The notes below the pieces were generated by a model. It searched no databases, was not told the DNA's origin, and worked only from the letters and a program-made list of their open reading frames with translations. The position numbers were made by a program, and so were the translations under genes. From NCBI RefSeq assembly GCF_023887685.1, contig NZ_JAMWMR010000008.1, positions 1 through 64,000 of the forward strand: a stretch of DNA of 64,000 nt, read 5' to 3'. Each line of letters starts with the position of its first letter. Within the stretch, counting starts at the first letter, position 1. This DNA is from Streptomyces macrolidinus (lineage in GTDB: Bacteria > Actinomycetota > Actinomycetes > Streptomycetales > Streptomycetaceae). Below, in pieces: positions 1 to 9,507 of the stretch.

Positions 1-2
1 GG

Positions 3-1898
3 GCGGGGGGGGGGCCCGCCACAGGACAGCGGGTCACCGAACAGCAGTCCACGGCCTCCGCCCCGCCCGCCGCAGTCGTACCCGTACCCGAATCCCCCAC
101 CCCGCTCGATGCGTTGGTCACCCTCTTCGGACTCACCCCCTTCGAACGCGACGTGGTCCTGCTCACCGCAGCCGATGAACTCGACCCGACCACCGCCGCC
201 CGGTGCGCGGCAGCCGCGGGTGATCCGCAACGGGCGTACCCCACCTTCTCGCTCGCCCTCGCCGCGCTCGACGCACCGCACTGGAGCGCGCTCACACCCG
301 TAGCGCCGCTGAGACGTTGGCGTGTCCTGGAGTTGGAGGACGAGACCCGGCTGACGGTCTCCCGGCTCCGCCTGGACGAGCGCATCCTGCACTTCCTGCT
401 CGGCTCGCCCTACCTCGACGCCCGGTTGCACGGCCGCCTCCGCCGCACCACGGCACCGGACGCGCTCCCACCGTCGTACGACCTGGCGGCGACCCGTCTG
501 GTCGAGGGCTGGACCGACGAGGGCCGCGGCCCCGACGCGCCGCTGCTGGTCGAGGTGACCGGCGGCGACCTGCGCAGCCGCGCCGAGTTGGCCGCCACCG
601 CTGCCGCCCGCTGCGGACTCGGCCTCTACGCCATGAGCGCGGAGGACGTGCCGACCGACCCCGTCGAGCGCGACCGGCTGGCGCGGCTGTGGCAGCGGGA
701 GGCGATCCTGCTGCCCGCCGCCCTGCTGGTGGAGGCCGGGGACCTGGACCGCGAGCAGCGCGCGGCGACCGAGGCGTTCCTGAGCGGGGCCGCCGTACCG
801 GTGGTCGTCTCCAGCGAGGACCCGCTGCGCACCGGACGCCCGCACGGCACGCGCGTATCCGTACCGCGCCTGGACGACGAAGAGCAACTGGCCCTGTGGG
901 CAGACGCGTTCGAGAACGTGGCAGACCTGGAAGACGGCGAACTACGCACCCTGGTCGCGCAGTTCCAGTTCCCACCGCACGTCGTCCGCACAGCCGCTGC
1001 CGCGGTGGCCCGGCAACTGCCTCAAGAGGGTGAAGCGGACATCGCCGAACTCGCGTGGCGTGCGGGGCTGGACGAGGCCCGCATCGGCATGGACGAACTG
1101 GGCCGCCGGATCGAACCACAGGCGGGCTGGGGCGACTTGGTCCTGCACGAGCGCCAGACGGCCGTACTGCGGGAGATCGTCGCGCACGTACGACAGCGGC
1201 CGACCGTCCACCAGGAGTGGGGCTTCGCCGCGACCCTGCGCCGAGGGCTCGGCGTCACCGCGCTGTTCGCGGGCGGATCGGGTACGGGCAAGACGCTGGC
1301 CGCCGAGGTCATGGCGAAGGAACTGGGCCTGGACCTGTTCGTCGTGGACCTCTCGCAGGTGGTGAGCAAGTACATCGGCGAGACCGAGAAGAACCTGCGC
1401 CAGGTCTTCGACGCGGCCGAACGCGGCGGTGCGCTCCTGCTGTTCGACGAGGCCGACGCGCTGTTCGGCAAGCGCAGCGAGGTCAAGGACAGCCACGACC
1501 GGTACGCCAACCTGGAGGTCAGCTATCTGCTGATGCGCATGGAGGCCTACCGGGGACTCGCCGTCCTGACCACCAACATGAAGCAGGCCCTCGACACGGC
1601 GTTCCTGCGCCGTATCCGCTTCGTGGTCGACTTCCCCTTCCCGGCGGAGCACGAACGCGCCGAGATATGGCGCCGGGTGCTGCCACCGCAGGCCCCCGTC
1701 AAGGACATCGACCCCGACCTGCTGGCCCGGTTGACCGTCGCGGGCGGCTCGATCCGCAACATCGCCCTGTCCGGTGCCTTCCTCGCGGCCGAGGAGGGTG
1801 ACCGGTTGCAGATGCGGCACATGCTCGCCGCGGCCCGCACCGAGTACCTCAAGTCGGAGCGCTCACTGACACCCGCGGAGGTGCGCGGATGGGTGTGA
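3..1898 (+). CDS. AAA+ ATPase of contractile injection system (5' partial)
   Basis: The frame is open to the left edge with no stop and no convincing start, so the gene begins outside the window. The C-terminal half is a classical AAA+ module: Walker A GGSGTGKT at 1272-1295 and Walker B LLLFDEAD at 1434-1457, followed by sensor-type sequence and an RRIRF arginine stretch. The long N-terminal part is typical of the ATPases found in eCIS clusters (Afp15/Pvc15-like), which are thought to help load or assemble cargo and particle. It sits directly upstream of the small protein and the DUF4157 protein, overlapping the former by 10 bases, so they are probably co-translated. Family assignment is firm; the role in loading is inference from related systems. 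Confidence 0.9.
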   Translation, partial: AGGGPATGQRVTEQQSTASAPPAAVVPVPESPTPLDALVTLFGLTPFERDVVLLTAADELDPTTAARCAAAAGDPQRAYPTFSLALAALDAPHWSALTPVAPLRRWRVLELEDETRLTVSRLRLDERILHFLLGSPYLDARLHGRLRRTTAPDALPPSYDLAATRLVEGWTDEGRGPDAPLLVEVTGGDLRSRAELAATAAARCGLGLYAMSAEDVPTDPVERDRLARLWQREAILLPAALLVEAGDLDREQRAATEAFLSGAAVPVVVSSEDPLRTGRPHGTRVSVPRLDDEEQLALWADAFENVADLEDGELRTLVAQFQFPPHVVRTAAAAVARQLPQEGEADIAELAWRAGLDEARIGMDELGRRIEPQAGWGDLVLHERQTAVLREIVAHVRQRPTVHQEWGFAATLRRGLGVTALFAGGSGTGKTLAAEVMAKELGLDLFVVDLSQVVSKYIGETEKNLRQVFDAAERGGALLLFDEADALFGKRSEVKDSHDRYANLEVSYLLMRMEAYRGLAVLTTNMKQALDTAFLRRIRFVVDFPFPAEHERAEIWRRVLPPQAPVKDIDPDLLARLTVAGGSIRNIALSGAFLAAEEGDRLQMRHMLAAARTEYLKSERSLTPAEVRGWV

Positions 1899-2176
1899 AT
1901 CGGAGACGGCCCTCGGTGATCCGCGTCGAGATCGGCGAGCTGGTACTGGACGGCTTCCGGGCCGACCCGGAACGTGTCTCGGCGGCGTTCGAGCGCGAAC
2001 TGGCCCGGCTGGTAAGGCTGCACGGAGTCCCCCTGGCGGCGAACGGTGCGGTAACGGCCGACACGCTGACCGGCCTCGGGCCGTTGCCCCCAGACCTGTC
2101 GGCACGCCGTCTCGGCCAGGAGTTGGCCCGCGCGGTGCACGAAGGGCTCAGCGGCCACGGGGAGGTGACCGGATGA
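1889..2176 (+). CDS. small eCIS-associated protein of unknown function
   Basis: 95 residues, starting at an ATG with GGAGG seven bases upstream. It overlaps the ATPase by 10 bases and the giant DUF4157 gene by the ATGA four-base junction, so it is translationally coupled on both sides. The sequence is soluble, with one predicted amphipathic alpha-helical stretch in the first half and another near the end; no catalytic motif or membrane segment is visible. I do not recognise a named domain. Its position between the loading-type ATPase and the toxin-like protein suggests an adaptor or chaperone, but that is inference from gene order only. Confidence 0.75.
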   Translation: MGVNRRRPSVIRVEIGELVLDGFRADPERVSAAFERELARLVRLHGVPLAANGAVTADTLTGLGPLPPDLSARRLGQELARAVHEGLSGHGEVTG

Positions 2177-5100
2177 GTGCCCGGACCCAGGACGCCGTCG
2201 CGGAGCAGTCCGCCGAGCAACGCCGCCGCAAGCGCAGGGAACGTGCCGCCAAGTCCCGTACCCCGGAACCGAAGAACATCGTCAGCGGCGCCGGACAGCC
2301 CCTCGACCCGGGCGTACGACGGGAGTTGGAGGAGCAACTCGGCCACGACCTGAGCCGCGTACGCCTGCACACGGGCCGTGACGCGGGGCAGTTGACGGAG
2401 CTGTTGGGCGCGGACGCGGTCGCCGTCGGCCAGGACATCCTCTTCCGCGAGGGCACGTTCAAGCCGGGCACGGACGAGGGCCGCCGCCTCCTCGCCCATG
2501 AACTGCTGCACACGGTACAGAACCCGCACGGGCTGGGCGCGTTACGGGCCGGCCGCGAACTGGGCGCGGTGAGCTTGCCGCAGCATACGATCGAGCGGGA
2601 GGCGGAGGGGGCCGCGCAGAGCCTCGTACGACCTGAACAGGAGCAGCCCGCGCCCGAGGTGCGGGAGGGGCAGGCGACTCCCGGGTGGCTGCGGTACGCC
2701 ACGGTCGACGCCGACCGCAACCGTGCGGAGGTGATCGACCCGGCGACCCTGGTCGACCGCCTCGCCAACTCGGTCGTCCGCTCGCTGCGTGGCGACCCGG
2801 AGGACCTGTCCCGGCGAACGCGCAACCAACTCGCCCGACTTCCCGAGGAGTTGCTCGACGGCGTTCTCGTCCGCCTGGAGAACCGTCTGCTGGCCCCGGA
2901 ACACGACCGGGTGCTCGACCTCGTGGACGAGATCGAGGTGTACGACGACGGGGCCCAGGACCTCGAACTCGACCCACATGACGCCCCGGAGATCGAACCG
3001 GACCTGGCGGAGGAGTTACGCGCCGAGCGCGAGAACGCCCTGCGGACGCTGGAGCAGCGGAGGACCGAGGAGGAGCGGCTGGACCCTGCGCCGGGACCGG
3101 AGAAGGAGCGGTCCGGGGAGGACGGTGCGGCAGGCAGCACACCGCCGAACGGCTGGACCCGGGAGCACGCGAGCACCCCGCAGGGCGGGGACGCGCCGCA
3201 CAAGGGGCAGCAGAAGGCGCGGGGAACGCGGGGGTCCGAGGCCGCACGGAGGGCGGGGGCGGCACCCGGGTCTCCGCAGGGGCTGCCGACTTCCGCCGCT
3301 GCCTCCGGTGGGCTGCCGGACATGGGGCAGCGCGGTGGTGAGAAGGAGGAAGACGGAGGAAGCGGGGAGTCCACGGAGCGGCAGGCCACCCCGGTCGCGA
3401 GCGAGGAGGAGTCGGCGGCGCGGAACCGCCCGGAGGCCGTCGAAGCGGCTGCGGTCGGCGGACGGGCCGATCGGATAGTCCCGAACGGCCAGGCGCAGCC
3501 CAAGGGCTCTCCGGCCGTAACCGGCAAGGACATTCAGTTACCCGGAGCGCTCAGCGCGCTCGACGGCGTACGCAACCAGGACGTGGAGGGGCTGCGGGAG
3601 CAGACAGCGGACGACCCGTTCGGGTCCGGCAGTGCGGCGGAGGCCGAGGTCGCGGACGAACCCAGCGCCTGGGACGTCGAGTTGCAGCCCGGAGACTTCC
3701 TTCCGCAGCAGGACCTCGACCTGTCCTCCGTACCGGCCGCCGAACAACTGGACCCGTCGTCGGACACCCAGCCCACCCCCTCCTTCCCCGCGTCACCCAC
3801 GACCAAGGCAGAGCGGGTCCGATCGGACAGGGAGGCGGAGGACGCCGAGGAGGCGGAGGCCGAGGAGGACAGCGCACGCGAACCCGTCGAACTCGAGCCG
3901 TCGACCGAGACCGAGGGCAATCAGCGCAGCGCAACCCTCCTGGGCGGTACGGGACTTGACCAGGCGGCGACTCCGTCCGCCTTCGCCACTCGCGACCCCA
4001 AGAACGGTGACGACCCGAAGGCCGGACCCGTGACGGCGCAGACCACGGTCGCAGAGGCGCCGGGAAACACCGAGAGCACGTCCGAGGGCGACAGCCGGGA
4101 GAAGGAGTCGGCGGCCAAGGAGGAGCGGGGAACCGAGTCCGGCGGAGACAGGGCATCGACCGCCCCTGAGAAGGAGTCCCAACAGGCTGTTGGCGGCCGG
4201 GCGGCGCAGTCCGATGCCGGGGTACGGGAGCCGACGGGCGGTGCGGGCGGTGCGGGCGGCACGGGCGTGGGTGGGACCGGTGGCGTCCGGGCCGCCGCAG
4301 GGTCAGGTACGACCGGGGCTCTCGGGTCGACTTCCGTCCCTGGCGCCGTGGTTCCGGCCGAAGCGAGGGAATCGTCTCGGTCACCGGCTCGTACGGACGC
4401 GCATACGGAGGCCCCCGCCCCCGCCCCGGCCCCGGCGCCGAAGTCCGCACCCGTAGCCGCGAGACCCGCCGCGACCGCGCAAGCCGAGTCCGGGGCCAAG
4501 GACGTACCGGAGACCGCACCCGAGGCGGCCCCCGCGCAGCGCTCCCCGCGCGACGGCGGAGGGGGCGGCGGTGCACCGGCCCCAGCTCGTGCCAAGAAGA
4601 ACTCCGCGCCGGTTCCGAACCTCTCCGGTGTCAGCCCCGAAGCGGGCCTCGCCGCGGCCTCGAAGCTCAAGCCGCACACGGCACTTCAGGCCATGGACGG
4701 CGTGGGGGGCGCGGTGGACCGTGCGGTCGGCGACGAGCACAAGACGCTCGCTGCGGCTCCTCCCGCCCTGCAGCGCCCGTCGGGCGCCCCGCGGACCCTT
4801 CAAGGCAGACCGCGGACGGACGCTCCCGCTCAGTACTCACAGGATCCGGCCCAGCAGTCCCAGGCGCCGGAGGCGAAGGACGCGAAGGTCACCGGCGAGC
4901 AGGAGCCCGAAGGTCGGATCGAGGCGGAGAAGGCGGAGGAGCCGGGCGGCTGGGACACCTTCAAGATGGCCCTGGGCTTCGGCCTGGGCAAGGTGGGAAG
5001 CTGGCTCGGCTTCAAGGTCGACGCACAGGAACTCGCCGCGAAGTTCGCCGGGTTGCCGACGAAGGACGAGGCGCTCAAGCAGGCTCAGGCGGGCAACGCT

Positions 5101-8100
5101 CCGGGCGTGCGGATGGGGGAAGCCGCCGACCGGACGACCGGTGAGCAGGACGGCCATGTCGACGCCAAGGGACAGGAGACCGTCGCGACGGCCCGCGACG
5201 ACGCCTCGCGAAGGATGGGGGAGGACCAGGTCTACCCCGACGCGCCCAAGGAGCAGTTGACCGCGAAGGTGCCGGGGCAGCAGGGCGGTCGGCAGACAGC
5301 CGTAGGGGGCGGAGGGCCGAGCGGTGCCGTACCTCCGGAGGCCGCTTCCGAGGTCGCCGAACACGACCGTGGACCGCAGTTCCAGGCCGCGTTCTCGGAC
5401 GGCCGCACGAGCATGTCCGAGGGGCGGCAGACCAAGGACCGGGACTTCCGGAACGCTCAGGACGAGCACAAGCACCAGGTGGACGCCGAGATCGCGGCGA
5501 ACACCAAGAAGCAGGCCGGTGAGCGCGACAAGGCGATGGCCGAGGTCACCGCACAGCGCGAGGACTGGCGCAAGGAGCAGGACGACGAGCTGAAGACGCT
5601 CGGTGACAAGAAGACCGAGCGGCACGACAAGATCCGCAAGGACGTCGACGACGAGGAGACGAAGACAGACGACGACGTCGAGAAGGAGAAGGGGAACAGC
5701 GACAAGAAGATCAAGGACGAGAGCGACCGGGCCGAGCGCGATGCCCAGCGGCAGCGCGAGGGAGCCGTCCAGGACTCCGGCAACTGGATCACGAAGGCCT
5801 TCGACTGGATCAAACAGAAGGTCGTCGAGATCAAGAACGCGATCGTCCGGGTGATCCGGGCGGCGCGAGACGCCGTCACAGGGTTCATCCGCGACTTCAG
5901 GACCACGGTCGAACGCTGGATCAACGATGCTCGCAAGAACATCGTCGAAGCGATCAAGAACTTCATCAAGGACCTGATCGAGTTCGCCAAGGCGATGGTC
6001 CGAGCGGTGATCGAACTCGCCGACCGAGTCCGGAAGTTGATCACAAATCTGGTCGAAGCGGCGATCGCCCTCGTCAACCGCCTGGCCCACGCCCTGAAGC
6101 AGGCCGTCACCGAGTTGCTGAACGCCATCGGCAAACTCCTCAGCGACATCCTCGACGTGCTCAAGAAGATGCTCCAGGCCGCGGTGAAGGCGGTCGTGGA
6201 CGCGGTGAAGGCGGTGCTGGACTTCGCGTCGAAGCTGCTGGGCGCGTTGGGCGCGTGGATGCTGATCGCCGTCGACTTCCTGACGGACCCGGGCGGCTGG
6301 CTGAACGGCGCGAAGAACTCAGCGGTGGACGGCGCGAAACATCACCTGTTCCGCGAGGTGTCCTCGGCGGTCAGGACATGGTTCCAGGAGAAGATCCAGG
6401 AGATCATCGGCGTCCCGAAGGCCATCATCGACCAACTCGTCAAGGGCGGCTTCACCCTCGACAAGATCGTCAAAGAGGCGTGGGACGCGGTCGTCCCGCA
6501 ACTTCCGCTCATCATCGGCGAGTTGGTCATCACCAAGGTCGTCGCGAAGCTGATCCCGGGTGCGGGCTGGGTCATGGCGGTCATCGACGCCATCCGTACC
6601 GCCTGGGGTGCGCTGAGCGCCATCCTGGCCTCACTGGGCGCTGTCCTCGGCTGGCTCAAGGTGGTCCGCATGGGCGGCGCCGGCCTCCTCTTCGCGAAAG
6701 CGGTCGCGGCGGGTGTCGTGGCGCTGCTGGAGGTCCTCTACCAGGCCCTCATGAACGGGATCGGCAAGTACGTCGCCAAGGTCGGCCGACGCCTGAAGGG
6801 TGTGGCGGCGAAGCTGGCCGGACGGGGCGGCGGCCGAAAGCCACGGGCCGGTGGCGCGGACGAACCGGGAGGCAGGCCGAAGGCGGACGGCCGACATGAC
6901 GAGCCGACCGCGGGGACAACGCCGAAGACCCCGGCCAGGCCCCGGCCCGGCTCTGACCGGCCGGGCCCGACCCGCCCGTCCTCCGGGCGGCCCCCCGCGG
7001 GACCGGGCCGCCCCGGCTCCCGCCGCTCCGAGCCCGACCGCCCGACCACACCGGCGACCAGCCGTCGGCACCCGGACTCGACGGAGCGCCCACGGTCGGA
7101 CCGGGACACACCCTCACGACCGAAGGACGAACCCTCGAACCCGAGCCGCCCGAGGGAACAGGACCCGGCCAAGCCGAGAACGGACGGGGACGGTTCCGGC
7201 AGACCGAAGAGCCCCGAGGACGGAGACGGCTCCGGCAGGCCGAGGGACCACAAGGACGGGGACGGTCGCAAGCCGAAGGACCACAAGGACGGGGACGGTC
7301 GCAGGCCGAAGGACGGCGACGAGGACCCCCGCAAGCCGAAGCACGACAGGGACGAGGACGGCAGGCGACCGGGGGACAGGGGCAGGAAGCCGCGACGGCC
7401 CGGAGACGACGGCAGGCCCGGCAGGAAGCCGAAGGACAGGGACCCGGAGCGGAAGAAGGAGAAGCGGGACCAGCGCAAGAAGGACGAGGACTCGAAGGAG
7501 TCGAAGGAAGCGCGGCTGCGGAAGATCGTGGCACGCATCCGCCCCCGTATCGACGGCATGTTGCGTCGAGGCACCGGACGTCCGATCCTTCGCGCGGCCC
7601 TGGCGGCGATGCGCGCCTGGTATCGGCTCACCGAACTCAGCGCAGGCGAGAACGAGCACTTCCAGATCCAGGCGGTACTCAACCCGACGGAGCAGGTCGC
7701 CAATGGCTTGAAGATGGACACCATCGAACTCGCCGACGCCGTCGACGCGATGGTCAACCACGTACTGAGGTCGGACCACGTCATCGCCGAGTCGCAGCGC
7801 ATCGGCATCGGGAGCCCGCCCCTCGGCCCCAACGGCTCCCCCACGGCCTCCCGTACCCGTATCGTCCCCGCGGATGTCGGCATCGCTCCGATGCTGCGTC
7901 ACACGTTGGACAACCCGCTGCCGCACAAGGGCGACGAGATACTCCAGGTCGAGGCCGGTGATCCCCAGTACAACTCCCGGCTGTACTTGGAGCACTCGGA
8001 GAAGGGCGGCGGCGGTACGAAACTCGCACCCGAGGGCGTCGACAAGAACTTCACCTACGCTGAGGAGGCCAAAGCGCTCCTGAAAGCGGAACCGGACGGG

Positions 8101-8928
8101 ACCCTCATGGGCGGGCGGATGCTCGAATCCCTGGCCGGAAAGCGGGACAAGTGGCAGGGAGGCCAACTCCCCAACGTCAACACCATGGAACAGGCCGTGT
8201 TCACCGCGACTCTCATAGGTCTGATCGAGACAGGTCGTACTCCGTTCGTGATGGTCCCGAACCTGGCCGCGGTCATGGCCTCCAAGTCGGGTGGGCCGCA
8301 CATCGCGGAGCTCCTCCCGGAGCTTCCGCTGTCCGGGCGTGCGGCGATCAACAACAAGGAAGACATGAAGGAGAAGTTCGGGGAGTTCAGCTATCAGGTG
8401 ATCGGTGGCCAGGCAGCCGGTCGGCAGACCGAGTGGCTGCTTGCCGCACGTCGAATGTCCGGGCTTCCTACGTACTGGGACGACTTGAGCAGCGGGGCAT
8501 CAGTATCGGAATCGGTGGGGGAGGGCTTCCTGAATCCCCCGAAGCCCAAGGGGAAGAAGCATCTTGCCCCTGAGATCCACACGCTGATGCAGAGGTTCAA
8601 GGAAGTCAGCGGTCATATGGTCCAGAACGCCTACGGTATCGGCGGGGACAAGATGAGAGCGGCCAAACCGCTGTGGGAGAAAGTGGCGGAGGAAATCGGG
8701 AAGGACACTCCCCTTCGGCCGCCTACTGCGGCGTCGGAAGAGGTTCTTCGGCGTACCGCCGTCAACCTGAAGATCTGGGCGGACGCCAAGGGACTTGTCT
8801 ATTCTCCCAAGGATCCCAAGGCCAAGGGCAAGTTCCTGGTGGAGATCTACCGAGAACTCGTCGGAATCGTGGGAATGCCGGCGGACAGCGCATTCGAGAG
8901 CAGACTGGAACGAGGCTACAATGGCTGA
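2173..8928 (+). CDS. giant DUF4157 (eCIS core) protein with unassigned C-terminal domain, putative effector
   Basis: 2251 residues. Residues about 40-115 are a DUF4157 domain, the marker of eCIS cargo, with an intact zinc-protease-like HELLH at 109-113. A long acidic, low-complexity linker runs to about 900. Residues 1094-1196 form a strongly charged coiled coil, and 1203-1543 a run of amphipathic and hydrophobic helices that could insert in a membrane. Residues 1553-1780 are a Pro/Lys/Arg/Asp-rich linker with tandem repeats. A compact, well-ordered C-terminal domain (about 1780-2251) follows that I cannot match to a family. The layout (marker, linker, helical carrier, variable tip, overlapping downstream small gene) is that of a polymorphic toxin. 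The effector role is inference; DUF4157 is clear. Confidence 0.88.
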   Translation: MSARTQDAVAEQSAEQRRRKRRERAAKSRTPEPKNIVSGAGQPLDPGVRRELEEQLGHDLSRVRLHTGRDAGQLTELLGADAVAVGQDILFREGTFKPGTDEGRRLLAHELLHTVQNPHGLGALRAGRELGAVSLPQHTIEREAEGAAQSLVRPEQEQPAPEVREGQATPGWLRYATVDADRNRAEVIDPATLVDRLANSVVRSLRGDPEDLSRRTRNQLARLPEELLDGVLVRLENRLLAPEHDRVLDLVDEIEVYDDGAQDLELDPHDAPEIEPDLAEELRAERENALRTLEQRRTEEERLDPAPGPEKERSGEDGAAGSTPPNGWTREHASTPQGGDAPHKGQQKARGTRGSEAARRAGAAPGSPQGLPTSAAASGGLPDMGQRGGEKEEDGGSGESTERQATPVASEEESAARNRPEAVEAAAVGGRADRIVPNGQAQPKGSPAVTGKDIQLPGALSALDGVRNQDVEGLREQTADDPFGSGSAAEAEVADEPSAWDVELQPGDFLPQQDLDLSSVPAAEQLDPSSDTQPTPSFPASPTTKAERVRSDREAEDAEEAEAEEDSAREPVELEPSTETEGNQRSATLLGGTGLDQAATPSAFATRDPKNGDDPKAGPVTAQTTVAEAPGNTESTSEGDSREKESAAKEERGTESGGDRASTAPEKESQQAVGGRAAQSDAGVREPTGGAGGAGGTGVGGTGGVRAAAGSGTTGALGSTSVPGAVVPAEARESSRSPARTDAHTEAPAPAPAPAPKSAPVAARPAATAQAESGAKDVPETAPEAAPAQRSPRDGGGGGGAPAPARAKKNSAPVPNLSGVSPEAGLAAASKLKPHTALQAMDGVGGAVDRAVGDEHKTLAAAPPALQRPSGAPRTLQGRPRTDAPAQYSQDPAQQSQAPEAKDAKVTGEQEPEGRIEAEKAEEPGGWDTFKMALGFGLGKVGSWLGFKVDAQELAAKFAGLPTKDEALKQAQAGNAPGVRMGEAADRTTGEQDGHVDAKGQETVATARDDASRRMGEDQVYPDAPKEQLTAKVPGQQGGRQTAVGGGGPSGAVPPEAASEVAEHDRGPQFQAAFSDGRTSMSEGRQTKDRDFRNAQDEHKHQVDAEIAANTKKQAGERDKAMAEVTAQREDWRKEQDDELKTLGDKKTERHDKIRKDVDDEETKTDDDVEKEKGNSDKKIKDESDRAERDAQRQREGAVQDSGNWITKAFDWIKQKVVEIKNAIVRVIRAARDAVTGFIRDFRTTVERWINDARKNIVEAIKNFIKDLIEFAKAMVRAVIELADRVRKLITNLVEAAIALVNRLAHALKQAVTELLNAIGKLLSDILDVLKKMLQAAVKAVVDAVKAVLDFASKLLGALGAWMLIAVDFLTDPGGWLNGAKNSAVDGAKHHLFREVSSAVRTWFQEKIQEIIGVPKAIIDQLVKGGFTLDKIVKEAWDAVVPQLPLIIGELVITKVVAKLIPGAGWVMAVIDAIRTAWGALSAILASLGAVLGWLKVVRMGGAGLLFAKAVAAGVVALLEVLYQALMNGIGKYVAKVGRRLKGVAAKLAGRGGGRKPRAGGADEPGGRPKADGRHDEPTAGTTPKTPARPRPGSDRPGPTRPSSGRPPAGPGRPGSRRSEPDRPTTPATSRRHPDSTERPRSDRDTPSRPKDEPSNPSRPREQDPAKPRTDGDGSGRPKSPEDGDGSGRPRDHKDGDGRKPKDHKDGDGRRPKDGDEDPRKPKHDRDEDGRRPGDRGRKPRRPGDDGRPGRKPKDRDPERKKEKRDQRKKDEDSKESKEARLRKIVARIRPRIDGMLRRGTGRPILRAALAAMRAWYRLTELSAGENEHFQIQAVLNPTEQVANGLKMDTIELADAVDAMVNHVLRSDHVIAESQRIGIGSPPLGPNGSPTASRTRIVPADVGIAPMLRHTLDNPLPHKGDEILQVEAGDPQYNSRLYLEHSEKGGGGTKLAPEGVDKNFTYAEEAKALLKAEPDGTLMGGRMLESLAGKRDKWQGGQLPNVNTMEQAVFTATLIGLIETGRTPFVMVPNLAAVMASKSGGPHIAELLPELPLSGRAAINNKEDMKEKFGEFSYQVIGGQAAGRQTEWLLAARRMSGLPTYWDDLSSGASVSESVGEGFLNPPKPKGKKHLAPEIHTLMQRFKEVSGHMVQNAYGIGGDKMRAAKPLWEKVAEEIGKDTPLRPPTAASEEVLRRTAVNLKIWADAKGLVYSPKDPKAKGKFLVEIYRELVGIVGMPADSAFESRLERGYNG
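7245..7310 (+). repeat. two tandem 33-base repeats inside the DUF4157 gene linker
   Basis: Two adjacent 33-base units (7245-7277 and 7278-7310) differ at a single base. Each encodes an 11-residue unit of the KDHKDGDGR type in the charged linker before the C-terminal domain. Degenerate copies extend on both sides. The unit length is a multiple of three, so copy-number change would lengthen the linker without a frameshift. Confidence 0.85.
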
Positions 8929-9505
8929 GATCGGCTACACCGAGATTCACCTGCCCCTGCGGAAGTTGCCCGGGTGGGGGTCCGTGGACGCCATCACACG
9001 CAGCGCCGGCTGGCACGTCGTGGACTCCAATGCGGAACGCGGCGACGCGAACTACAAGAAGACCGTCACCTGGGGCGTGGCCGCGGAACTCTGGGTGATG
9101 TATGTCGAGGACCTCATCACTCAGGTCTCGGTCGTCATCGTGTTCGGTGCGGACCAGGCTGCCGTCGAAACGCTCGCCCATCGGATCTCCGCGCTGCTGA
9201 CGCCCTATTCACGCCAAGACGTCCTGGCGGCAGCCAATGAGGACATGTCGAAGGCGGAGACGGCACGCCACCTCGTCCGTCTGGCGCTCTCCGCGTCGAA
9301 GGAATTCGACGGCGAGATCTTCGAGAAGCTCCGGACGGCTTCTGAAGACCGTGATCCTGAAATCCGCAATGCCGCTGCCTGGGCGACCGTCTACCTCGCG
9401 TGGCCGGAATGCGAGGCCCTGCTGCGGCGGCTGGCGGAGAACGACCCGGACGAACGGGTCCGGGCCGGCTCCGGGGTCCTGCTCGAGAGCCTGAAGGACG
9501 GTTGA
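8921..9505 (+). CDS. candidate immunity protein with HEAT-like C-terminus
   Basis: 194 residues from an ATG at 8921, which lies inside the last codons of the giant gene (8-base overlap). A purine-rich GGAACGAGG lies about six bases upstream, and the frame's earlier upstream codons are shadow sequence. The N-terminal 100 residues show no known motif. The last 60 residues contain a HEAT-type helical repeat (acidic start, RNAAAW, then EALLRRLAEN and a second DERVRAGS turn). A small gene overlapping the end of a polymorphic-toxin-like gene is the usual place for its immunity partner. Injection-system cargo does not always need immunity, so an alternative is a chaperone for the C-terminal domain. 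The function is inference. Confidence 0.7.
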   Translation: MAEIGYTEIHLPLRKLPGWGSVDAITRSAGWHVVDSNAERGDANYKKTVTWGVAAELWVMYVEDLITQVSVVIVFGADQAAVETLAHRISALLTPYSRQDVLAAANEDMSKAETARHLVRLALSASKEFDGEIFEKLRTASEDRDPEIRNAAAWATVYLAWPECEALLRRLAENDPDERVRAGSGVLLESLKDG

Positions 9506-9507
9506 CC

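Noticed and set aside
7245..7310. Possible CRISPR-like repeat
   Set aside because: The two 33-base units abut without spacers and encode a protein linker.
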